DNA from: Candidatus Brocadiaceae bacterium
GTDB lineage: Bacteria; Planctomycetota; Brocadiia; Brocadiales; Brocadiaceae
NCBI GenBank assembly: GCA_024653795.1
Contig: JANLHY010000307.1
Span: 1 to 18,562, forward strand
Direction of reading: 5' to 3'
Length of the DNA stretch: 18,562 nt
Shown here: positions 13,346 through 18,562 of the stretch, one piece after another
Numbering within the stretch: the first letter of the stretch is position 1
How the letters are laid out: each line of letters opens with the position of its first letter
The notes under the pieces: model-generated
What the model was told of the DNA's origin: nothing
What the model saw: only the letters and a program-made list of their open reading frames with translations
The model's database searches: none
Translations under genes and position numbers: made by a program

Positions 13346-13954
13346 ATGAAAATTCAAAAAACTATTTCATTAAGAATACACAGACCTTTCTATCCAAAGG
13401 AAATTGAAACTGAGATAAAGACATTTAAAATAGCCCTCCCAACTGCTAAATCCGACAGATTTCCAATACCAATGTATAAACAAATAGAAAAAGGTAAAGG
13501 TGGTTTGTAAATATGTCAATCGAGTATGAAAAATCCCAGGAAGGTATAGATCCAATGGTAACAGGCGGGATTGACATAGGCGTTTCCTCTCCATTAGTAT
13601 GTGCAGTAGGCAATAGCCTTGCCAGGTACGTTGTAAGTAAAAACGACATTATGGCCTTCAGTAAAAGGGCAGAAGGACGAAGAAGACTTTTTTAGTAAGG
13701 TTTTGAGGATGTATTGGAATTATAGCCAACTTCAAAATAGCATTGAAAATAAACTGAAAGAACATGGAATTGAAGTGAAATACATTTCTCCGAAAGATAC
13801 ATCAAAGAGGTGTCATAGTTGTAGTCATGTGAATGAGTACTTTACATTCGAATACAGACAGAACAATAAATTTCCACGCTTTAAGTGCGAAAAATGTGGC
13901 ATTGAGTGTGGCGCTGATTATAATGCAGCCAGGAATATTGCTATTACTAGATAA
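13346..13954 (+). pseudogene. cas12f: Degraded Cas12f1 (Cas14a-like, type V-F) effector gene
   Basis: Three consecutive reading frames together match Un1Cas12f1-type proteins in order. Frame one (13346-13510) gives the N-terminus ISLRIHRPFYPKEIETEI and then jumps to LPTAKSDRFPIPMYKQ, skipping about 160 residues of the recognition lobe. Frame two (13513-13695) gives the RuvC-I block GIDPMVTGGIDIGVSSPLVC, with the catalytic Asp, up to GRRRLF. Frame three (about 13691-13954) gives FSKVLRMYWNYSQLQN, the zinc ribbon (CHSC and CEKC) and the RuvC-III Asp in CGADYNAARNIA. The RuvC-II Glu region is deleted. About 200 of about 530 residues remain, with two frame changes, so it is inactive. It lies where Cas14a genes usually lie, after cas4 and before tracrRNA and array. 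The comparison is from memory of Un1Cas12f1. Confidence 0.85.
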
Positions 13955-13973
13955 AGCTTGATTTTTATAAGGC

Positions 13974-13992
13974 TAAGTGTAAAATTCACTTA
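13974..13992. other. Short hairpin after the Cas12f remnant
   Basis: TAAGTG (13974-13979) pairs with CACTTA (13987-13992) around a 7-nt loop. There is no clear T-run, so a terminator is doubtful. It might belong to the upstream part of the tracr-like RNA region. Confidence 0.3.
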
Positions 13993-14040
13993 ATGTTATT
14001 TGACAATTAAGAAGCAAGAAAAGAGAAGTTATATATTGCC

Positions 14041-14240
14041 CCGAAAGGTTGACTATAGCAATGTGCCTTAAGCATTTTGCAGAGGATAAATTGGTAATTT
14101 TATTACCATTCAGCCTTTTCGGATAAAGGCGTGGCTGATTTCAACAGCCAAACATCGAGGCGCCAGAATCACTAGATGATCTTTGGAGAACGCCCTCGAA
14201 ACAATTAATGGAGACTGTTGAGGCAAATTTATTGAGACGA
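14041..14240 (+). ncRNA. Cas12f-type tracrRNA (candidate)
   Basis: The order of elements follows the Un1Cas12f1 tracrRNA. (1) A long stem, CCGAAAGG (14041-14048) with CCTTTTCGG (14114-14122), encloses the hairpin GGTAAT-TTT-ATTACC (14093-14107). (2) The stem TGGCTG (14132-14137)/CAGCCA (14145-14150) follows. (3) Then comes the stem TCGAGGCG (14155-14162)/CGCCCTCGA (14191-14199) with one bulged base, ending in CCTCGAAACAA as in the known tracrRNA. (4) Two anti-repeat candidates follow: TTAATGGA (14205-14212), exactly complementary to repeat positions 15-22, and ATTGAGAC (14231-14238), complementary to repeat positions 1-8 at 7 of 8 bases. The structure is seen directly; the identity rests on remembered tracrRNA architecture and on the adjacent Cas12f remnant. 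The true ends are unknown. Confidence 0.75.
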
Positions 14241-14414
14241 GCGAGAGTCTACGATTTAAGTTCTTCAATAACAGAAACTTATTTTATAGAATTTCATGTA
14301 AAAAGGGGAAAAAGTGACGCATTTTGCGGTAAAATTAGTCGAATTTTTAATAAAAAAGGTATTAGTAAAAACATGGCTGAAGTGCTATTCAAAAAGACTT
14401 ATGAGCAAAATGTG
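14241..14414 (+). promoter_or_regulatory. CRISPR leader
   Basis: This AT-rich stretch with A- and T-runs lies directly before the first repeat, on the side opposite the degenerate last repeat, so it is the leader. A weak promoter-like pair, TTGCGG (14324-14329) and TTAATA (14347-14352) with 17-nt spacing, could start the array transcript. A short open frame across it has no ribosome-binding site or family features. Confidence 0.65.
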
Positions 14415-16865
14415 GTCTGAATGTTGATTCCATTAAAACAAGGATTGAAACCATTCGTACCACGTCCCAAGCGCAACCTTTTCTCTGTGTCTGAATGTTG
14501 ATTCCATTAAAACAAGGATTGAAACCAAAAAAACGCCTTTTATTTCTATCAAATGACCATGTCTGAATGTTGATTCCATTAAAACAAGGATTGAAACGTA
14601 TTTATCCTATTTTGCTTCAGGATAAACCTGTCAGCGTCTGAATGTTGATTCCATTAAAACAAGGATTGAAACTGTAAATAAAATGCGTCAAAGGTATAAG
14701 TGTATATGTCTGAATGTTGATTCCATTAAAACAAGGATTGAAACCTTAAGAAGATTAAAAGATCGTTTAAATTCATATGGGTCTGAATGTTGATTCCATT
14801 AAAACAAGGATTGAAACTCGATTCTTATGATTATCATCTCATTTTCTCCTATGGTCTGAATGTTGATTCCATTAAAACAAGGATTGAAACATGGCATCCC
14901 TCTTTGCCAAGTTGGGCAAGGTATAATGTCTGAATGTTGATTCCATTAAAACAAGGATTGAAACTTTCTTCTCTATTCATATTCCTTTCCTTCTCACAGG
15001 TCTGAATGTTGATTCCATTAAAACAAGGATTGAAACATCAATACCACCATGTTGATATGGTGGTGATATGGATGTCTGAATGTTGATTCCATTAAAACAA
15101 GGATTGAAACTTGTGTCCATTGTATTACCCTTTCATTGTTTACCATGTCTGAATGTTGATTCCATTAAAACAAGGATTGAAACCTATATAATAACATATG
15201 ACCATATTTCGTCACCTCGTCTGAATGTTGATTCCATTAAAACAAGGATTGAAACCCTATATCCATAATGAGGAAATGGATATAACCACGTGTCTGAATG
15301 TTGATTCCATTAAAACAAGGATTGAAACCTTTTTTCTGGGTTTTCTGAATGAATCCTATTAGGTCTGAATGTTGATTCCATTAAAACAAGGATTGAAACT
15401 ATCTTTAATAATATTTTTCATAGTGTAAAAAATTTGTCTGAATGTTGATTCCATTAAAACAAGGATTGAAACTAAAAATAATTATAATTGTCCCAACGCT
15501 GGCGTGGAGTCTGAATGTTGATTCCATTAAAACAAGGATTGAAACCCCCTTCCGTCGTTCCAGACATGCCGGCTATTAACAGTCTGAATGTTGATTCCAT
15601 TAAAACAAGGATTGAAACGCAATTAATTAATACCACCACAAATGGTGATATTGGTCTGAATGTTGATTCCATTAAAACAAGGATTGAAACTTTGTTACGA
15701 TGAGAGAATTATACAATTATTACGGAATAGTCTGAATGTTGATTCCATTAAAACAAGGATTGAAACTATTTTCAGGAACGCAAGAAAAAACACAGCCATT
15801 AGTCTGAATGTTGATTCCATTAAAACAAGGATTGAAACTGATATCTTTGATTGCTTGCTCGTTTGCGGGCAGCGTCTGAATGTTGATTCCATTAAAACAA
15901 GGATTGAAACAAAACCAAGATGAATATAATACGTGGAGAAAAGAATGGTCTGAATGTTGATTCCATTAAAACAAGGATTGAAACCCATAGAATTATTACC
16001 ATACAGACAATCACTGCCGCAGTCTGAATGTTGATTCCATTAAAACAAGGATTGAAACTATAGCCCAATACGGTATTTATTGCACCACCAACGGTGTCTG
16101 AATGTTGATTCCATTAAAACAAGGATTGAAACATTGTTAATACTATCGTTTCGGCAGCAGATACTACTGTCTGAATGTTGATTCCATTAAAACAAGGATT
16201 GAAACTAAGCCCTGGCTTCTTCGATTGGCGTCAAATCTTCGTCTGAATGTTGATTCCATTAAAACAAGGATTGAAACTCGTGGTGACGTGATGGGATCAT
16301 GGAAACTGCCATGTCTGAATGTTGATTCCATTAAAACAAGGATTGAAACTATTTTAAACAAACAACCAGAAGCAAAAACAAAACGGTCTGAATGTTGATT
16401 CCATTAAAACAAGGATTGAAACCGCCGCAGATACCCCGCCAGGGCAAACGGATACCTTTGTCTGAATGTTGATTCCATTAAAACAAGGATTGAAACAGAA
16501 GGAGAGAAAAAATATGAAAACTACTACCCTCAGGTCTGAATGTTGATTCCATTAAAACAAGGATTGAAACAGCTCCTTGACGTGATCTGGCCAATTCTTC
16601 ATAGTGGTCTGAATGTTGATTCCATTAAAACAAGGATTGAAACCGGAGTTGTGGTCACAAAATGCGTATTTTCCATTTTGGGTCTGAATGTTGATTCCAT
16701 TAAAACAAGGATTGAAACAAAATATAACTATGAATGAAATAGAACGAAGGAAACAGTCTGAATGTTGATTCCATTAAAACAAGGATTGAAACATACTCAA
16801 CCCGCACATAAACCCAGGGGAGCAACTGGTCTGAATGTTGATTCCATTAAAACAAGGATTGAAAT
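14415..16865 (+). CRISPR. CRISPR array, 34 repeats of 37 nt, 33 spacers
   Basis: The repeat begins GTCTGAATGTTGATTCC and ends AACAAGGATTGAAAC; ATTGAAAC is the usual 5' crRNA handle of type I-B. By my reading 33 copies are identical, and the last (16829-16865) ends in T instead of C, marking the distal end. Spacers are about 34-39 nt, so the repeat-to-repeat distance is 71-76 nt. I saw no duplicated spacers and no spacer matching another part of the window. Transcription is on the + strand, in line with the cas operon and the leader. Perfect repeats and a long array argue for recent or continuing adaptation. Confidence 0.98.
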
Positions 16866-16888
16866 GGGTAAACTTCTTTATTAAGATA

Positions 16889-16906
16889 CAAGCAGGATTT
16901 TGCTTG
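16889..16906 (+). terminator. Weak hairpin just after the array
   Basis: CAAGCA (16889-16894) pairs with TGCTTG (16901-16906) around a 6-nt loop, 23 nt after the last repeat. The following bases are AAATTA rather than a T-run, so intrinsic termination is only possible, not shown. Confidence 0.3.
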
Positions 16907-16941
16907 AAATTACATACTGAGTTGACGGGGAAAATCATTCA

Positions 16942-17458
16942 ATGTCCAACCACGTAACAAAAATCTTTTACAAAATATGGGGTGGGTTTGCGATCCCGCA
17001 TAAACCAATCCGCTTCAGATGGATTGATTTTCTGCTTGTATTAGGCATCGCCCTTATGTTGCTGGGAACACAATGGTACATTCCTCTTTAATGTAATTGC
17101 AGGCGCCATGTCCATACCCGCCGACCTAAGGGAATCGTCCAGGCTTTTCGGCATGAGCCGCTTGCAGCGATTGAAAAACCTCTACATCCCATCGGTTTTC
17201 CCTTTTTTAGTAACGGGCTGGGTTACGGCTGCAGGCGGGGCATGGAACGCAAGCATTGTTGCAGAATATGTCGTCTTTAGAGGACAGGCACTTACAGCCA
17301 ATGGACTTGGCGCCATGATCAGTCAATCTGCAGAAAAAGCAGATTTTGCACTGTTAACTGGCGCTGTGCTAACGATGTCCGCTATTGTCGTAGTCTTCAA
17401 TCGTGTTGTGTGGCGAACTCTTCGCCTACAGCGAAGACACAGGATACATCACTTTTGA
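16942..17458 (+). pseudogene. ABC-transporter permease (NitT/TauT type), internally deleted and frameshifted
   Basis: The first 33-36 codons (MSNHVTKIFYKIWGGFAIPH, then WIDFLLVLGIA) are the start of a fused two-domain permease. They are joined directly to the last-domain sequence LMLLGTQWYI. One extra C near 17083-17084 then shifts the frame: removing it restores QWYI-LFNVIAGAMSIPADLRE. The rest continues open as the typical permease end, with the EAA-like loop ADLRESSRLFGMSRLQRLK and AAGGAWNASIVAEYV, to the stop at 17456-17458. Relatives of this fused type are about 550-600 residues, so about 400 residues are missing. It would have been an inner-membrane permease for nitrate/sulfonate-type substrates. 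The family comparison is from memory. Confidence 0.75.
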
Positions 17459-17665
17459 GTAGAAATTACACGGCAAATTATGATAACCTAGTGAAGTGAA
17501 GCATCATGCCAATAAAACACACATGAAAACGTATATTTATCAGATGATCTTTGTGTCCCCGCGGTTATTCTTAAAAACTTGACTCGTTTGTGAAGATAAA
17601 CCGCAGATAAAGATTTTTAATGTAAGGTAAAACTCTTCCGATGTATAGGAATTTTCATTTTATTT
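17459..17665. other. Intergenic, no recognisable feature
   Basis: I see no gene, strong hairpin or clear promoter here. AGGA near 17647-17650 is a weak ribosome-binding candidate for the next gene. Confidence 0.4.
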
Positions 17666-18562
17666 ATGCTATTACAAATCATATTGTTCATTGCAGGTCT
17701 TACAGGGCTTTATTTTGGGGCCGAATGGCTCGTAAAAGGGGCTTCCAGATTCGCCAGTTCTTTCAATATTAAACCCGTAGTTATAGGACTCACGATAGTG
17801 GCATTTGGCACCTCAACACCTGAACTTGTTACCAGTGTTATTGCCAGCATCAAACACTCAAGCGACATTGCAATGGGAAATGTTATTGGAAGCAACATTG
17901 CCAATATCGGTCTCATATTGGGACTCTCGGCCATTGTTCAACCCCTGAAAATCGACATGAAACTTATCTATCGCGAGATGCCGATTGTGGTTGGTATTTC
18001 CATGCTTTTATACTTTATGGGGTGGAATGGCACTCTGAGCCGTCTGGAAGGGGGCATTCTTCTTGTCGGTATTCTGGCTTACACCTGTTATGTATATCGA
18101 GTAGCCTTAAAAGAATCCAAGTCCATCGAATTGGAATATGAAGAGTTTATCGGAGTAAAGGATAATGTCGCAAAGGACATATTTTTGATTGTAATCGGTA
18201 TCGGGGCGCTTGTTGGCGGCGCATACCTGCTGGTTCATTCAGCCATATATTTCGCAAAGGTCATAGGAATCAGTGAGCTTGTTATAGGGCTTACCGTTAT
18301 TGCCGTGGGTACCTCCATTCCTGAGCTTGCTACTTCGATGGTTGCTGCCATCCGTAAGGAATCTGATATCAGCGTGGGGAATGTGCTTGGCAGCAATATC
18401 TTTAACATCCTCGCCGTTCTTGGAATAGCTTCAATAATCCAACCCCTGCAAGTGAATAGCGCTTCTCTCCGTATCGATATGCCCGTTATGCTCTTTTTCA
18501 GTATATTCCTCATCCCCATAATCACCTGGAAGTTCGTACTTACCCGTGGACAAGGTGTACTC
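17666..18562 (+). CDS. CaCA-family Na+/Ca2+ antiporter, 3' partial
   Basis: 299 codons are open from ATG to the window edge without a stop. The protein is an inner-membrane cation antiporter of the CaCA superfamily (CaxA/YrbG type, about 310-360 residues when complete). The two alpha repeats are clear: GLTIVAFGTSTPELVTSVIA with GNVIGSNIANIG in the first half, and GLTVIAVGTSIPELATSMVA with GNVLGSNIFNIL in the second. They contain the acidic Glu residues (PEL) that coordinate the ions. Between them is a short acidic cytosolic linker (ESKSIELEYEEF). The hydrophobic N-terminus LLQIILFIAGLTGLYFGAEW is the first membrane segment. It has no link to CRISPR and probably marks the chromosomal flank. 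Confidence 0.93.
   Translation, partial: MLLQIILFIAGLTGLYFGAEWLVKGASRFASSFNIKPVVIGLTIVAFGTSTPELVTSVIASIKHSSDIAMGNVIGSNIANIGLILGLSAIVQPLKIDMKLIYREMPIVVGISMLLYFMGWNGTLSRLEGGILLVGILAYTCYVYRVALKESKSIELEYEEFIGVKDNVAKDIFLIVIGIGALVGGAYLLVHSAIYFAKVIGISELVIGLTVIAVGTSIPELATSMVAAIRKESDISVGNVLGSNIFNILAVLGIASIIQPLQVNSASLRIDMPVMLFFSIFLIPIITWKFVLTRGQGVL

Noticed and set aside
13403..13412. AATTGAAAC in the Cas12f remnant as another repeat handle
   Set aside because: Only 8 bases match the repeat end, which is expected by chance in DNA of this composition.
13346..13954. IS200/IS605 TnpB transposase remnant
   Set aside because: The RuvC and zinc-ribbon blocks also occur in TnpB, but the N-terminal and PTAKSDRFPIP blocks, the place after cas4 and the tracr-like RNA downstream fit Cas12f better. 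No IS605 ends or TnpA were seen.
14000..14037. Promoter TTGACA plus TATATT for the tracr-like RNA
   Set aside because: The two boxes are 23-26 nt apart, too far for a standard sigma-70 promoter. A start near 14041 would suit the RNA, but the evidence is weak.
14208..14420. 70-codon open frame between the tracr-like RNA and the array
   Set aside because: It overlaps the anti-repeat and leader, runs into the first repeat and has no ribosome-binding site or family pattern.
15080..16737. Several open frames with recurring MLIPLKQGLK or SILVLMESTFR
   Set aside because: They are translations of the CRISPR repeats on either strand, not proteins.
17710..18525. Minus-strand open frames opposite the antiporter
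   Set aside because: They are shadows of the well-conserved CaCA gene on the + strand.

Overview
The window is a bacterial CRISPR-Cas locus of subtype I-B with a broken type V-F (Cas12f) module beside it. It has been heavily remodelled by small insertions and deletions. The host cannot be fixed from this sequence. The moderate-to-low GC, the abundance of four-helix-bundle (S23-like) genes, the toxin-antitoxin families and the interspersed short repeats would suit an uncultivated Nitrospirota, Brocadiales-type planctomycete or similar anaerobe; this is a low-confidence guess.

Layout. 1-465 holds a perfect palindrome and otherwise no recognisable gene. 466-986 carries two small antitoxin-like genes with no toxin partners, followed by about 300 bp of degenerate GAGTT-type and CACTGACA-type low-complexity repeats. 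1377-7923 is the interference operon cas8b-cas7-cas5-cas3-cas6, closely packed and all on the + strand. A probable Cas11b small subunit is made from an internal start in cas8b. 7924-10873 is an accessory insert between cas6 and cas1. It has an antitoxin with a beheaded toxin stub, a DUF1016/YhcG PD-(D/E)XK protein, an Rv0078B-type antitoxin with a nucleotidyltransferase toxin that has lost its catalytic core, and a four-helix-bundle gene. Two ghost copies of the 3' end of cas6 sit between these cargo genes, one of them split by a 105-bp MITE-like element. 10914-13340 is the adaptation set cas1-cas2-cas4, with a second four-helix-bundle gene between cas1 and cas2 and an empty pair of similar inverted arms between cas2 and cas4.

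13346-13954 is a deleted and frameshifted Cas12f1 (Cas14a-like) gene. It is followed by a stretch whose stems match the Cas12f tracrRNA plan (about 14041-14240) and then by the leader. The array at 14415-16865 has 34 copies of a 37-nt repeat ending ATTGAAAC and 33 spacers, read on the + strand. Downstream are a deleted and frameshifted ABC-transporter permease (16942-17458) and the 5' part of an intact CaCA-type Na+/Ca2+ antiporter running off the end.

How it works together. Cas6 would cut the array transcript within each repeat, 8 nt from its 3' end. Cas8b, Cas11b, Cas7 and Cas5 would form Cascade around the crRNA, Cas3 would degrade the target, and Cas1-Cas2-Cas4 would add spacers. The type I-B system looks complete. 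The Cas12f protein is dead, but its tracr-like RNA still carries two segments complementary to this array's repeat, so the two systems may once have shared one array.

The most notable signals are: (1) the last 23 nt of the CRISPR repeat occur exactly inside the 3' end of cas5, over the cas3 ribosome-binding region, which suggests Cas6-dependent control of the operon mRNA; (2) the Cas12f ghost with its tracr-like RNA; (3) serial cas6-tail ghosts delimiting cargo modules; (4) four-helix-bundle genes bracketed by inverted short tandem repeats, like rRNA intervening sequences found outside rRNA; (5) repeated loss of the catalytic middle of genes.
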